This document shows, piece by piece, positions 43,225-53,479 of a stretch of DNA of 64,000 nt. The notes beneath the pieces were generated by a model. The model worked only from the letters and a program-made list of their open reading frames with translations. It ran no database searches and was not told the DNA's origin. The stretch lies in contig JANQPT010000043.1 in assembly GCA_028285345.1 (NCBI GenBank), positions 1 to 64,000 on the forward strand. Direction: 5' to 3'. The DNA comes from Planctomycetales bacterium. GTDB taxonomy: Bacteria; Planctomycetota; Planctomycetia; Planctomycetales; Planctomycetaceae. How positions within the stretch are numbered: position 1 is the stretch's first letter; each line of letters begins with the position of its first letter. The position numbers were made by a program, and so were the translations under genes.

Positions 43225-44319
43225 ATGCGATTTCTTCACCCGTTGCTTGTCACAGCCGCCTTTCTGCTGTTGAATAATTCGCCGCTGACCGCTGGCGCTT
43301 TGATCCCCAACGGCGATCCCGATTTGGCGTTGTTTGCGCAGAATCTTTCCGGAGTCGGCGAGCCCCCCGTCCCGATTTTTCACAACGGTGCGCTGATCGG
43401 AGGAATGAATCATCAAGTTGTTGAGGCATTCGACCGCGTGCCCGGAACCGGGAGTTTCCCGCTCACGTTCGTCGACCTGCATGCCAACATGTTCCTGAGG
43501 TCGACGTATCAAAATGCAGACGGGACGACCGGCTCGTTGGGGACTTCCATAGTCGGAACGCCTTCTTTCAGGACACCGAGCGGGTTTCAATTCATTCCGA
43601 CAGTCATCCAGGGCGTGGTCGAAACCGACGGTCCGACTCGGTATGCCAGCGAAATCAATGCAGAGTTCGGAACCCAGGCCGACGTCTCAAGCAGCCGGAC
43701 GTTTCCCGATCCCGTAATCGGCCGAACCGATGTCGGCTTGTCCGTTGAGTTCAATGCACTTGAAGACATTGCGTTGGCGACCGCGCCGCCCTTTCCAGCG
43801 AACGATCGGTTTCGGATCCTCACCGCCTCGAGCATGTTTGCGGGCGGCACGCAGTTCGATGCCAACGCCATCCGCTACGAGGATGCCAGCGGCGCAATTC
43901 AACTCATTGAATTGAGCGATTTGACGCCGCGCGGCCAGCACCTGTTGCCGACGGCGGTGGAGATCGGTTCCTGGTTCGAGTTGATCAAGGGTGCCGGTTC
44001 GACGTGGTTTCCCGACAGCCCCACGATTCGTGTCGACATCCTCAATGACGGCGGTCTCAATCTGGGCCTTCAGGGATTCCTTGCATCGTCGACCAATCCC
44101 AACGACGATTCGCTGAGTGTCTGGCTGGAGTGGTTGGATGCGCCGGATACGGTGGCGGCCGGAACGAATTTTGAGGCCGAATTCCTAGTAACTGCTCGTG
44201 CCGTGCCCGAGCCCTCGTCGTTGGTGTTGATGCTTGTGGGCGGGCTCGGATTGTCCACCATCGTTATTCGTCGTCGATTGGCGAACGGTCGCGAGAATCG
44301 TACTGACGCGGTCATCTGA
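43225..44319 (+). CDS. PEP-CTERM sorting-domain protein
   Basis: A 364-aa exported protein. A signal peptide (MRFLHPLLVTAAFLLLNN, cleavage near LTAG) is followed by a long beta-rich region (PDLALFAQNLSGVGEPPVPI, NADGTTGSLGTSIVGTPSFR) and the sorting signal VPEPSSLVLMLVGGLGLSTI with RRRLANGR. It is presumably processed by an exosortase-like enzyme and secreted or anchored. AAAAGGA before ATG 43225 fixes the start; the upstream open frame is not used. No enzymatic motif. Confidence 0.88.
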   Translation: MRFLHPLLVTAAFLLLNNSPLTAGALIPNGDPDLALFAQNLSGVGEPPVPIFHNGALIGGMNHQVVEAFDRVPGTGSFPLTFVDLHANMFLRSTYQNADGTTGSLGTSIVGTPSFRTPSGFQFIPTVIQGVVETDGPTRYASEINAEFGTQADVSSSRTFPDPVIGRTDVGLSVEFNALEDIALATAPPFPANDRFRILTASSMFAGGTQFDANAIRYEDASGAIQLIELSDLTPRGQHLLPTAVEIGSWFELIKGAGSTWFPDSPTIRVDILNDGGLNLGLQGFLASSTNPNDDSLSVWLEWLDAPDTVAAGTNFEAEFLVTARAVPEPSSLVLMLVGGLGLSTIVIRRRLANGRENRTDAVI

Positions 44320-44404
44320 GACGAGGTCCCGAGTCGGATTTCGCGACGCCGTCGATTCTCATTGTTCAAACGGATACGACATCGCGCCCTCGCGTACAGA
44401 ATCG

Positions 44405-44983
44405 CTACAACATCGCGGCGATCAGATATTGTCGAAAATGCGCGATGTCGGGAGTCTGTTGATCGACGACTTTGGCCTGGTCGTCCCAGCGGCGGAGGCG
44501 GACCCCTTCTTGTGCGTAGGGTTGCGCGATGAATTCCGCCGCCTCCTCCGGCGCGAACGGTCCACCTTGCAGATTGAGACTGAGCACGGAGGCGTCGGAG
44601 AGTCCGCTGAAGTATTCCGGCTCGGTCGCGCAGAGGTAGCGCTTGGCAGGCACGTGAAACCGGATCGGCTCGGTAACCTCCGGGCCGAAGAACTGTTGTA
44701 GCCGTTTCGCCCCCAGGTCCTCATGTCGGTCGTCGACGCCCTGTTCCGCGCAATCCTCTCCGAAATTGTGCAACAAGTGTCCGTAATCATGCAACAAGGC
44801 GGCGGCGATCAGCGAGGCGGGGGCGTCATGTTGTTCGGCGAGCAATGCCGCCTGGAGTGCGTGCTGCAACTGAGTGACGGCTTCTCCTGCGTACCAGGAA
44901 TGCCCGCGCTGCCGAAACAGGTCGTCGATTTCGTCAAGGACCGCCTGCTGCTGAACGCTGGGCGATTCGTCGTGCGGGGTCAT
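44405..44983 (-). CDS. PhnZ-like HD-domain oxygenase
   Basis: A 192-aa HD-domain protein of the phosphonate-degradation HD type. Metal ligands are visible in VTQLQHALQAALLAEQHDAP, AALLHDYGHLLHNFGE (HD at about 64) and the later DDRHEDLGAKRLQQFFG and FHVPAKRYLCATEPEY segments. In PhnZ a mixed-valence di-iron site cleaves hydroxymethyl-type phosphonates after PhnY hydroxylation. No phnY lies beside it, but the divergent DUF5690 gene is a known neighbour of such enzymes. AAGGAG before ATG 44983. Confidence 0.8.
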   Translation of the reverse strand: MTPHDESPSVQQQAVLDEIDDLFRQRGHSWYAGEAVTQLQHALQAALLAEQHDAPASLIAAALLHDYGHLLHNFGEDCAEQGVDDRHEDLGAKRLQQFFGPEVTEPIRFHVPAKRYLCATEPEYFSGLSDASVLSLNLQGGPFAPEEAAEFIAQPYAQEGVRLRRWDDQAKVVDQQTPDIAHFRQYLIAAML

Positions 44984-45169
44984 TTCTATGCTCCTTGAAT
45001 GCTTCTGTCGCTGAGATCGAGTAGTATAAGACAGCTTTCGAGCAATCGCGATCGTCCCGCGCGGGACGTGTGCCGCGGCGCACTTCATAGAATGTTAACC
45101 AAGACGGCGAGAATACGCCGTTAGCCGCGTTTGTTTTTGTAGCAACACTTCGATTGGAGCGAGGACCGA

Positions 45170-46504
45170 GTGGGATCGTCAAAGTTTCAACATTGGCTGT
45201 CCAATGCGCATCCGGTCACATTCGCCGCTTTCTGCAGCATCTCCGCGTTCTGCACTTATTTCTGCATGTACGCCTTTCGCAAGCCGTTCACAGCCGCGAC
45301 ATATGAGGGAATGGAACTGGGTGAGGTCAGCTACAAAATTGTGCTGGTGACAACGCAGCTGGCCGGCTACACACTGTCGAAGTTCATCGGCGTCAAGGTG
45401 ATTGCCGAGATGCCCCCCTCCCGCCGAGTGGCGGCGATTTTGCTGTTGATCGGGATTGCGGAATTGTCGTTGCTGCTCGTCGGGCTGACTCCGTATCCGT
45501 ACAACTTCATCTGGTTTTTCTTCAACGGTCTTCCGCTGGGAATGATTTGGGGGTTGGTGTTTTCGTTCTTGGAGGGACGCCGTACCACGGAAGCGCTGGG
45601 GGCGGCGTTGGCGTCAAGCTTTATCGTTTCCTCGTTTGTCGTGAAGGCCGTCGGACGATACTCGATGGATCATTGGGGGGTGACGGAGTTCTGGATGCCG
45701 TTCGTCACCGGAGCGATATTCGTGCCGCCGATCGTGTTTTTTGTCTGGATGTTGAGCCAAATTCCTCCGCCCGACGCCGAAGATGTCCGCCAGAGAACCG
45801 AGCGTGTGCCGATGAACCGCTCCGACCGCTGGTTGATGTTTCAGACGTTTGCCGGCGGGCTGACGATGCTGATTGTCGTCCATATGGCGCTGACCGCGTA
45901 TCGCGATTTTCGCGACAATTTCGCTGTCGAGATCCTCACCGATTTGGATTATCAAGAGCGGGATTTGGCCGGGTTGCTCTCCAAGTCGGAGTGGATTTCC
46001 GCGTTTTGTGTCTTGGCTGTGTTGGGATGCCTGATGACGATCCGCCACAATTGGAAGGCGCTCGCCGTCATTCATGGCGTGCAACTGTGCGGATTGGTCG
46101 TCACGGGGATCAGTACGCTGGCATTTCAGGTGGGCATGCTGAATCCCTTTGCGTGGTTTATTGCGGTGGGCACGGGCCTGTATCTGTCGTACGTGCCGTT
46201 TCACACGATGCTGTTTGAGCGGTTGATTGCCGCGTTTCGCTATCGGGCGAACGCCGGGTACTTGATCTACATCGTGGATTCGACCGGCTATTTGGCGACG
46301 GTCGGCGTCATGCTGTATAAAAACTTTTGGGCGTCCGAGCAGCGGTGGTTGGACTTTTTTCTCGACTTCACTTATGCGTTTACCGTCGGCGGACTGCTGC
46401 TCTTCGGCGGATCCTATTTGTATTTCCTCAAGAAGTATCGATTCACTTCACTGTCGGAATCTCCAGCATCCGACGAGTCGTCTGGGGAGGTCTATGTGCA
46501 ATGA
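45170..46504 (+). CDS. DUF5690-family MFS-like membrane protein
   Basis: A 444-aa protein with about 12 membrane segments (FAAFCSISAFCTYFCMYAFR, VAAILLLIGIAELSLLLVGL, FVPPIVFFVWMLSQI and others) in a major-facilitator-like layout. RKPFTAATYEG near the N-terminus is characteristic of the DUF5690 group. A transport role for a phosphonate or organophosphate is suggested only by the divergent PhnZ-like gene. The start is GTG 45170 with GGAGCGAGG upstream. Confidence 0.78.
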   Translation: MGSSKFQHWLSNAHPVTFAAFCSISAFCTYFCMYAFRKPFTAATYEGMELGEVSYKIVLVTTQLAGYTLSKFIGVKVIAEMPPSRRVAAILLLIGIAELSLLLVGLTPYPYNFIWFFFNGLPLGMIWGLVFSFLEGRRTTEALGAALASSFIVSSFVVKAVGRYSMDHWGVTEFWMPFVTGAIFVPPIVFFVWMLSQIPPPDAEDVRQRTERVPMNRSDRWLMFQTFAGGLTMLIVVHMALTAYRDFRDNFAVEILTDLDYQERDLAGLLSKSEWISAFCVLAVLGCLMTIRHNWKALAVIHGVQLCGLVVTGISTLAFQVGMLNPFAWFIAVGTGLYLSYVPFHTMLFERLIAAFRYRANAGYLIYIVDSTGYLATVGVMLYKNFWASEQRWLDFFLDFTYAFTVGGLLLFGGSYLYFLKKYRFTSLSESPASDESSGEVYVQ

Positions 46505-46618
46505 CTGAAAGGATCGGACCGGCTGAGCGGATGGCGATCGTCCACCTTCGCTGAGCCGCATCCAGCACTTCCGCGGCCGCGACGTCTGCTCAACGCTTCC
46601 AAACGTGTGAATCGGAAA

Positions 46619-49081
46619 CTACCTCACCGTCGATTCGTCGGCCGTCGAAGCGACTGTGCCGATTGCCGAATGATTCCCTCCCGGCTGCGGTTGGCGAAGG
46701 CTGGCTGGGAGTTGAATCATAAACTCGGCGCCGCCATTTGAGCCGGGTGACAGTTCGAGCGTGCCTCTGTGGTGGTCGATCGTCGACTTGCAGATGGAAA
46801 GCCCCATTCCCAATCCATTGGGCTTGGTCGTGAAGAACTGGTCAAATATATGCTTGCGCAGCGATTCGGGTATGCCGGGACCGCTGTCGCGGACGCTGAG
46901 TTCGATTTTCCGGTTCTCCGACAACCGCGAGCTTACGGTCACGAGCTTTCGGCTGCCGGAATTCTCAGCGGTGGCCTGGATGCCGTTGATCAGCAAGTTG
47001 AGCACGACTTGCGTCAGTTGGACTGGGTCGCCCACAACGCAAGGAAGTTCCTCCTGGAGCTGCAATTCGATTTTGACTTGTTGTTGGCGCAAGTCGAGTT
47101 CCGCGAAGTGCGCCGCATCGCGAATCACATCGTTGATGTCGACCACCTGCTTCTGCGTTTCCCGCTGATGGATGAAATCGCGGATCCGTCTGAGAATTTC
47201 ACCGGCCCGAATGCTTTGGGAGACGACTTCCTGAAGTGTTTCGATCAGTTTTTCGCGGTCGACGGTCTGTTTGTCGAGACGGCGAATACATCCGTTGGCA
47301 TAGTTGGCGATCACCGCCAGCGGTTGATGCAGCTCATGTGCCAAGCCGGCGGTCATTTCGCCCATCACGCTCAGTCGGGACGCGCTCTCCAAATGGCTGG
47401 TCAATTCGCGGACACGTTGAGCCGTTTGCTTTCGCTCCGTGAGGTCGATGACAAATCCAATGCAGTTCCTCGTCTGCTTGTCTAGCAGCGCGATTCCAAT
47501 CAGAATCGGGACCCGGTGTCCATCCTTGTGAATGTATTCCTTTTCCCGCGGCGGCGCAATCCCCTCGGCGAGAAGTTCTTGAACCGCCAGTTCGTCGCGA
47601 TGCGCCCATTCGGGCGGAGTCAGTTGCCGCCAATTCAGCGGCAGATCCTCCCGACGGTAGCCGGTCATATTCAAGAATGCGTCGTTGGCGTCGTAGAGCG
47701 AACCGTCAACGTCCGTATAGATGGAGCCGATGATGTTGCTCTGGAACAGTCGCCGCAATCGGGCTTCCGTGGCGCGGAGTGCCTCGTCGGTCCGTTTTCG
47801 CTCCAAGGCCGATAGACAGATTTCACCCACGACTTTCAATAACGCCACATTGTCGTCGTCCCAGCTGAGATGCTGTCGCTTGACGGCAAAGCCAAGCAGC
47901 CCCCAAAGCACCCCGCCCGAGGCTAACGGGACCGCGATTAAGGAACGCAATCCCTGTAAATCGAGGTGGCGTCGCAAGGCTTTGGCTTCAGGGGGCAGGT
48001 CACCGAGCCGAGACGCGACGACGGGCTGCATGTTACACAACTGTTCGTACAACCAGGGTCGCTCGGACATGGGAATGTTTTGGACAAACCCGGACGCTGG
48101 CTCAAGCCCCTCCCGGCACCACTCATAAATCATCGACATCTGCGGCGGGGATCCTTGGATGCGGCTGATGTAGCTGTGGTCGACTCCTTCCAACTCCCCA
48201 ATGGTTCGCAGGGCCTCAAATACGGCCGTGTCGATTTGATCTGTCTCCAAATTGATGAACCGCGTGGAAATGCCCGAAATCGCGCGCTCGAACTCGATCC
48301 GAAACGAGAGCTGGTTCTCAGTCTGCTTGCGTTCAATGATCTCATTGCGGAGATCTTCGTTGGTTTTTGCCAATTCCTGCGTCCGTTCGGCAACGCGCAG
48401 CTCCAAATCGTGGCGTGAACGCCGTAGCTCTTCCTCGTCCTGCTTTTGCTGCGTGATGTTCGTGGCGATCACGGTCGCGGTTTGCGCAGTGCGGCCCTCT
48501 CGGGAGGGGATGAAACGGCACGCGTAGAGTCGATGACTGCCGTCACGCTCAAGCATCGACAAAGTGGCTTCCACCGATCGGCGGTGTTCGAAGACGTCCG
48601 TGAGGGTCTCTCGAAGCTTCTGTTGTGATTCCTCAAAAAGATAGTCAAAGCTGCTGCTGCCGGTCACCTCCTCCTCGGAGTACGACGAATCGGAATGATT
48701 CACATAGAGAATTAGACCTTGCCGGTCGATCGTCAAAATGACGTCGGGCACGTTGTCCAATATGCCTTCCAACATGCGCTGCGATTCTAACAACGCCAAC
48801 GCGGATTCTTTTTGCGAGATCAGAATTTGCTCAAGATAGAGGACCGCGACGAAGGCCGCGATGTAGACCGCCAATTCCTCGAGTTCGATCAGCGTGACCG
48901 GCTGCATTAAGTCAATGCCGCGATCGCGGCCGACCAGCGCCGTGATCCACGTGCCTAGCGCGATCAATAGAACTAAGATCGCGAAAATCAACCGCCAGTC
49001 GCGCACGCGCCAGAGCGTTATTCCCAACCGCACGATGGTGCCGACCAGCAGCAGCAAGCAGATCAGATTGAGCAAACTCAT
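46619..49081 (-). CDS. Membrane PAS/GAF sensor histidine kinase
   Basis: An 820-aa two-component sensor. It has about three N-terminal membrane helices (residues 1-85), a PAS domain (about 110-225), a coiled coil, a GAF domain (about 265-430), a second PAS with PAC (about 445-560), a HisKA dimerisation helix with MGEMTAGLAHELHQPLAVIA (phospho-acceptor His), and an ATPase domain with LNLLINGIQATAENSG, RDSGPGIPE and PNGLGMGLSICKSTIDHH. No receiver domain or response regulator is adjacent, so the partner is elsewhere. I chose ATG 49081 over GTG 49132. The ligand is not evident. Confidence 0.9.
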   Translation of the reverse strand: MSLLNLICLLLLVGTIVRLGITLWRVRDWRLIFAILVLLIALGTWITALVGRDRGIDLMQPVTLIELEELAVYIAAFVAVLYLEQILISQKESALALLESQRMLEGILDNVPDVILTIDRQGLILYVNHSDSSYSEEEVTGSSSFDYLFEESQQKLRETLTDVFEHRRSVEATLSMLERDGSHRLYACRFIPSREGRTAQTATVIATNITQQKQDEEELRRSRHDLELRVAERTQELAKTNEDLRNEIIERKQTENQLSFRIEFERAISGISTRFINLETDQIDTAVFEALRTIGELEGVDHSYISRIQGSPPQMSMIYEWCREGLEPASGFVQNIPMSERPWLYEQLCNMQPVVASRLGDLPPEAKALRRHLDLQGLRSLIAVPLASGGVLWGLLGFAVKRQHLSWDDDNVALLKVVGEICLSALERKRTDEALRATEARLRRLFQSNIIGSIYTDVDGSLYDANDAFLNMTGYRREDLPLNWRQLTPPEWAHRDELAVQELLAEGIAPPREKEYIHKDGHRVPILIGIALLDKQTRNCIGFVIDLTERKQTAQRVRELTSHLESASRLSVMGEMTAGLAHELHQPLAVIANYANGCIRRLDKQTVDREKLIETLQEVVSQSIRAGEILRRIRDFIHQRETQKQVVDINDVIRDAAHFAELDLRQQQVKIELQLQEELPCVVGDPVQLTQVVLNLLINGIQATAENSGSRKLVTVSSRLSENRKIELSVRDSGPGIPESLRKHIFDQFFTTKPNGLGMGLSICKSTIDHHRGTLELSPGSNGGAEFMIQLPASLRQPQPGGNHSAIGTVASTADESTVR

Positions 49082-49353
49082 GCACGCCCATCCGGTTTGT
49101 TGATGCAAAATACGGACTGCGCCGTCAATCACGGGCGATCGAAACCGTCAAGCCGACATGAATCCGTGTCGCGGATGATTGTTTCTTCGCAGTGAATGAC
49201 CGTGGCCCGACCATTGTCACTCACAGAACGGGAGTTCCGCAAGTATCAATCGCTGCCATAGCGGCCCGGATGAAGGGCCGACTTCCGCTACAGACGGTAT
49301 TGCAAGCTCGGATTGAGAGTAACGGTTCGATCGCGAAGCCGGTCGAGTTCAGC

Positions 49354-50694
49354 TCAGCTGAACAACTCCCGGATCAGCGTTCCACCCTCGACCAACTTGA
49401 TCGGTCGTTCATTCGCCGCGATGTATTCATCGTGCGTGTCCAGTCCGAGCACATGGCAGAACGTCACGAACAAGTCCTGCACCTCGACGGGCCGATCGCG
49501 CACGTCCAGCCCATCTTTATCGGTCGCCCCGATGACTTGTCCCCCGCGCACACCAGCGCCTGAGAACGCGGTCAACCAGCCTTTGGCATAGTGATCGCGT
49601 CCGCCGTCGGGCTTGATCTTCGGCGTGCGGCCGAATTCTCCCATCCAAACGACCAACGTGTCTTCCAGCAATCCGCGCCGCTCAAGATCATGCAGCAGCG
49701 CCGGATAGGCCTGATCGGTCTCGCGGCAGAGCGGCGGGTTGTCCCGAAATCCGTTATTGTGCGTGTCCCAGCCGGCGTCATTGCGGCCGCCGGTGCTGAT
49801 CACCTCGATAAAACTGACGCCTTGCTCCACCAGCCGCCGCGCGAGCAGGCAGCCCTGTCCGAACTCGGTTTGGCCGTATTCGTCGCGAATCTGCTGCGGT
49901 TCATCCTCCAGATCGAACACACCCAGCCGCGGACTGAGGACGAACTGCTCGGTTCGCGCGTAAAGGTCGCGTTTCTCCTGCACCAAGTCCTTCGTCGCGG
50001 CCGATTGAAACTCTCCGTCAAACGTAGACGCCAGATTCAGGCGTCGTCGCAACGTTTTCTCATCGACGGTTGGTCTGACGTTGGACGGTAGCGATCCCGG
50101 ATGGTTAATGTTGAATGAAGCGTATTTGGCGCCCAAGACTCCGGCGTCGACGTCGCGCGTGGCGATCCGCGGTTTTCCGATCCGCACAAAACTGGGCAGA
50201 TCGAGATGCGGATCGAAGCGGTCACGGGCGACCACCGACCCAAACGTCGGATAGCGAATCGAAACCGACGGCGGATAACCGGTCCGCACCAGGGCGATGG
50301 CGCGGTCATGCACCGACTCGTTGCTGGTCATCGAACGAATCAGCGCGATTTTATCGAGGGACTGTGCCGTGCGGGGCCAGTACTCCGCGAATTCAATTCC
50401 CGGCAATTTCGTCGAGATCGCCTTGGCCGGTCCCTGGTACTTTGAGCCGATCTTGGGGTTGAACGACTCGTACTGGCTGGGCCCGCCGTCCATCCAGAGC
50501 AAGATCATCGACTTGCCGCGGGCACGGAGTTCATCCGCACGCGCCATCATCAGATCGCGCCAGCCCAACGTTGCCGCGCCGGCGGCAGCGGCGCCGGCCG
50601 CCAACTGCTTGAGCATTCCCCGACGGCTGACGACGCCGCTACGGGTCATGCCGACATCGATCATCGGAACGTGCATGTCGTTTCGACTTTCCAT
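49354..50694 (-). CDS. DUF1501-family exported protein
   Basis: A 446-aa protein of the sulfatase-like DUF1501 family. A twin-arginine-like leader (VVSRRGMLKQLAAGAAAAGA) is followed by SMILLWMDGGPSQYESFNPK, ALIRSMTSNESVHDRA, GWDTHNNGF and VVWMGEFGRTPKIKPDGGRD, then a His-containing DHYAKGW. These conserved Asp/His residues are typical of the alkaline-phosphatase-like fold, but activity is unproven. It directly follows a DUF1549/DUF1553 gene, the standard planctomycete pairing. Confidence 0.9.
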   Translation of the reverse strand: MESRNDMHVPMIDVGMTRSGVVSRRGMLKQLAAGAAAAGAATLGWRDLMMARADELRARGKSMILLWMDGGPSQYESFNPKIGSKYQGPAKAISTKLPGIEFAEYWPRTAQSLDKIALIRSMTSNESVHDRAIALVRTGYPPSVSIRYPTFGSVVARDRFDPHLDLPSFVRIGKPRIATRDVDAGVLGAKYASFNINHPGSLPSNVRPTVDEKTLRRRLNLASTFDGEFQSAATKDLVQEKRDLYARTEQFVLSPRLGVFDLEDEPQQIRDEYGQTEFGQGCLLARRLVEQGVSFIEVISTGGRNDAGWDTHNNGFRDNPPLCRETDQAYPALLHDLERRGLLEDTLVVWMGEFGRTPKIKPDGGRDHYAKGWLTAFSGAGVRGGQVIGATDKDGLDVRDRPVEVQDLFVTFCHVLGLDTHDEYIAANERPIKLVEGGTLIRELFS

Positions 50695-50753
50695 TGAATG
50701 ATCCGTTGGTCAATTGTCGCTGGAGATGCGCGCCTGTGGACGGCCCGGCGCAG

Positions 50754-52373
50754 TTATCGCTTTGTGGTGAACTCCACAGTATTGATTAAACTCCACAGGA
50801 GATCCTCGAACGCATCGCCGCGGTTGCCGACGCGGTCGATATGGGCCACGGCAATCTCCAGTTCCTTTTCCGTCGGCCGGCGGGCCAAAACCTGCAGAAA
50901 CAGGTGTTCCACGGCCGTCTTGTTCTCTGGATGCTCGCTCAACACCTTGCTCAGTTGCGTGCCGCTGCCGGGCGAAGCATTGATCTGCTCTTGCAACTGG
51001 GAGTTGTTCATTAAGAACATCGCCTGCGACATTGTGCGCGGCTGTTCCTCCTCCGGCAGTGATGGATCGGCGGCGAACGCGTCGACCACGAGATCACGCG
51101 TGCTCTTGGGGGGCGGGGGAAAACGAAACGCTTTGGTGGCCGCCACCTTGGGCGGTGTAATGTCGGGAAGTCCCGTCGCCACCACCAGGGAATCAAACAA
51201 CACGTCCCCCCGCAAACGCCGCGCGGTCGTGCCGGCGGCCAGCATGTCGTCTTCGCTGCCGCTGCTGGGCAACCGCCGCTGATAGGCGGACGTGGAGAGT
51301 ATCAACCGGAAGAGATCCTTAACATCGTATCCCGTTGCGATGAAGTGTGCGGTCAATGCCGTGTGGACGTGCGGCAGGACTTGGTCCTTGAATTCCCCCA
51401 TGTCGTCGACTGGCTCGTAAAAGCCGCGCCCCATCAGCTTGGCCCAAATGCGATTGACGTATGCCTTGGCGAACCAGGGATTGTCGGGAAGCGTAATCAG
51501 ATTCGCCAAACGCTGGCGGCGGGCCATGTCCGGTTTGCCCAAAGGAAGCCCTTCACCGGTCATCAAGGTGGGCAGCATTGACGTCCCCTTTGCCGAGGCA
51601 TCCATGGCGTTGGCCATGGCGTACTCACCCTTGCCGCGATCGGAGACGACGGTGCCGGTCCCGTCCTGAACCTTGCCCAATTCACCCTTAGTGCGGGCAA
51701 AGAAGGCGGCCAGACGGTGAAAGTCTTCCCGCTCATAACTCTCGTAGGGATGATCGTGGCATTCGGCGCACTGCAGTTGAATTCCTAGAAAGATCCGCGC
51801 CGTTTCGGCTCCCAGTTTGACACTGTTGCCTTGATGATACCCCACAAACGTCGCCGCAGGATTTTCTTTCACCTTGCCGGTGGCGGTGAGGATGGCGCGT
51901 GTGACCTCATCCCACGACCGATTGGAGTTGAATTGCTCTGCCAGCCAGCCTTGGAGCAAGCCGTAGTCGAGAAATGTGAGTTCGGGAGGCGGAACGCGAA
52001 AACTGATTGTGTCGCGCCAGTAGTTTGCCCAGTGTGCGCCGAATTCTGACCGGTCCAAGAGGTGATCGATGACCGCATCGCGCTTATCAGGCGCCTGGCT
52101 CTCCATAAACCGGTGAAATTCTTCCGGCAAGGGCGGCCGTCCGATCAGATCCAAGCTGGCCCGGCGGAGGAATTGTTCGTCGGCGACCACCGGCTGCAGA
52201 TCGGATTCCTGCATGCCGTCGAGAATCAACTCGTCAAGCTCCGCACTCGTGATCGGGCGGCTTGGATCGGCGGCTTGAATCGGCGCGGCGGTGAGGCTGA
52301 CCATCACCAGCATAGCCGCTGAAATCTGGAAAAGACGAGCTAATCCCATAGGGCGAGGCCGCGCAAAAACCAT
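50754..52373 (-). CDS. DUF1549/DUF1553 exported protein
   Basis: A 539-aa exported protein. A hydrophobic leader (LFQISAAMLVMVSLTAAPIQ) precedes the DUF1549 part with EFLRR-like EQFLRRASLDLIGRPPLPEE and LQCAECHDHPYESY (a C-x2-CH motif), and the DUF1553 part with NPWFAKAYVNRIWAKLMGRG, DDMGEF and MSQAMFLMNNSQLQEQINAS. It ends with LLWSLINTVEFTTKR. The open frame reaches 52511 but overlaps the MarR gene, so ATG 52373 (or 52349) is preferred. Part of a MarR-DUF1549/1553-DUF1501 cluster; these proteins are thought to act on polymers at the cell surface, without direct proof here. Confidence 0.88.
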   Translation of the reverse strand: MVFARPRPMGLARLFQISAAMLVMVSLTAAPIQAADPSRPITSAELDELILDGMQESDLQPVVADEQFLRRASLDLIGRPPLPEEFHRFMESQAPDKRDAVIDHLLDRSEFGAHWANYWRDTISFRVPPPELTFLDYGLLQGWLAEQFNSNRSWDEVTRAILTATGKVKENPAATFVGYHQGNSVKLGAETARIFLGIQLQCAECHDHPYESYEREDFHRLAAFFARTKGELGKVQDGTGTVVSDRGKGEYAMANAMDASAKGTSMLPTLMTGEGLPLGKPDMARRQRLANLITLPDNPWFAKAYVNRIWAKLMGRGFYEPVDDMGEFKDQVLPHVHTALTAHFIATGYDVKDLFRLILSTSAYQRRLPSSGSEDDMLAAGTTARRLRGDVLFDSLVVATGLPDITPPKVAATKAFRFPPPPKSTRDLVVDAFAADPSLPEEEQPRTMSQAMFLMNNSQLQEQINASPGSGTQLSKVLSEHPENKTAVEHLFLQVLARRPTEKELEIAVAHIDRVGNRGDAFEDLLWSLINTVEFTTKR

Positions 52374-52438
52374 GAACCAAATTACCGCACCGAATCGTGT
52401 GTTCAGCCTACATTCACGTGACTGGGGGGTCAAGAGGA

Positions 52439-52909
52439 TCAGACATCGGCACAAATCACGGCTGCCGTCGGATCCACGGTGCTGTGAAGATTGCCGCGAA
52501 TCTTGGAACACAGGGACTTAAACTGTGCCAGTTCCTCTTCAGAGATTCCCTGAGATGCCTGAGTACGAACTTCACGGGCACATTCGACACTGCGTTCCCA
52601 CAGTTCTTCGGCCTTCTCAGTGGTTCGTATCCATTTGCGCCGGCGGTCGTCACAACAGGGGTATCGTTCGAGCAGACCGTCCCGTTCCATTCGCTCGAGG
52701 ATTCCCGCCAACGTCGGGGGTTCGATTCCCATCCGCTCGGCAAGTTGTCCCTGTTGCTGCTCGCCGTGGAGGGCCACCATCGCCAGCACGACCCATTGAC
52801 GAAACGTGATTCCTTCCTGGGCCAACTTGGCGTCCAGGGACTTTCTCAGCGCATGCGCTGTGGAGCAGACCCAATAGCCTAAACTCTGCTCAAAGTCGTA
52901 CTGCAACAT
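52439..52909 (-). CDS. MarR-family transcriptional regulator
   Basis: A 156-aa winged-helix regulator: [80 protein letters not shown] (the wing) and TEKAEELWE. Lies directly upstream of the DUF1549/1553 gene in the same direction (66-base gap), so it may autoregulate and control that pair. Cys-Cys in the wing is unusual and could sense redox state, which is speculation. Confidence 0.9.
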   Translation of the reverse strand: MLQYDFEQSLGYWVCSTAHALRKSLDAKLAQEGITFRQWVVLAMVALHGEQQQGQLAERMGIEPPTLAGILERMERDGLLERYPCCDDRRRKWIRTTEKAEELWERSVECAREVRTQASQGISEEELAQFKSLCSKIRGNLHSTVDPTAAVICADV

Positions 52910-53096
52910 CGTGATGCACCAGAGAAACTTGTAGTGAACCGCCGGGCCCGCATTGTGGTCCGCGAATTCTCAACTTTCGCGGTACAGCCGGAACTACATT
53001 CATCATAAGGCGTTAATGCGGCCTCAATCAACCCGGGCCGGCCACCGCCGGCCAAGAAGAGTGGTGAGGATATACGGGTGCCGCAGCGAGGCGCAT

Positions 53097-53147
53097 GAAA
53101 AAGGGAAACATGTGACGACGACCGCAGCCGTCTAATTCATGTTTCCC
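53097..53147 (-). terminator. Rho-independent terminator
   Basis: On the minus strand GGGAAACATG and CATGTTTCCC form a perfect 10-bp stem followed by CTTTTTC. It lies about 77 bases past the stop of the small membrane protein gene at 53225-53479. The surrounding 52910-53224 interval holds no other feature I can support. Confidence 0.65.
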
Positions 53148-53224
53148 GAAGTTCGTTTGCCGTACCGACTTCGTCGCAGTTGCCGATTCTCGGTCGCGCG
53201 GCTGTCTGTCGGTCGCCGTCGACG

Positions 53225-53479
53225 CTAGCCCTGTTTCTTGGGCAGAGCGACTGAGTAGAGCATTGTCACGGTCCCCACCGACATCAGGCTAAACGCCGCC
53301 CATTCGGGAGGGTCGAACTCGCGTTTCTGTCTGATGCCGACACCGCTGAACAGGCCGCGAAATCCGCTTTGCGACGCGGACGATTGCTCCATATTCAGTA
53401 CGACTTTGTCAATCAACAGAAACGACACACCCCACAAAAGCACAAATAGCCCTGTGGAGAAGAAAATGGATCTTACCAT
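53225..53479 (-). CDS. Small membrane protein, hypothetical
   Basis: An 84-aa protein with two membrane segments (IFFSTGLFVLLWGVSFLLID and FSLMSVGTVTMLYSVALP) separated by a polar loop of about 30 residues. AGAGG eight bases before ATG 53479 favours this start over the in-frame GTG at 53488. It has its own terminator. No family recognised. Confidence 0.65.
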   Translation of the reverse strand: MVRSIFFSTGLFVLLWGVSFLLIDKVVLNMEQSSASQSGFRGLFSGVGIRQKREFDPPEWAAFSLMSVGTVTMLYSVALPKKQG

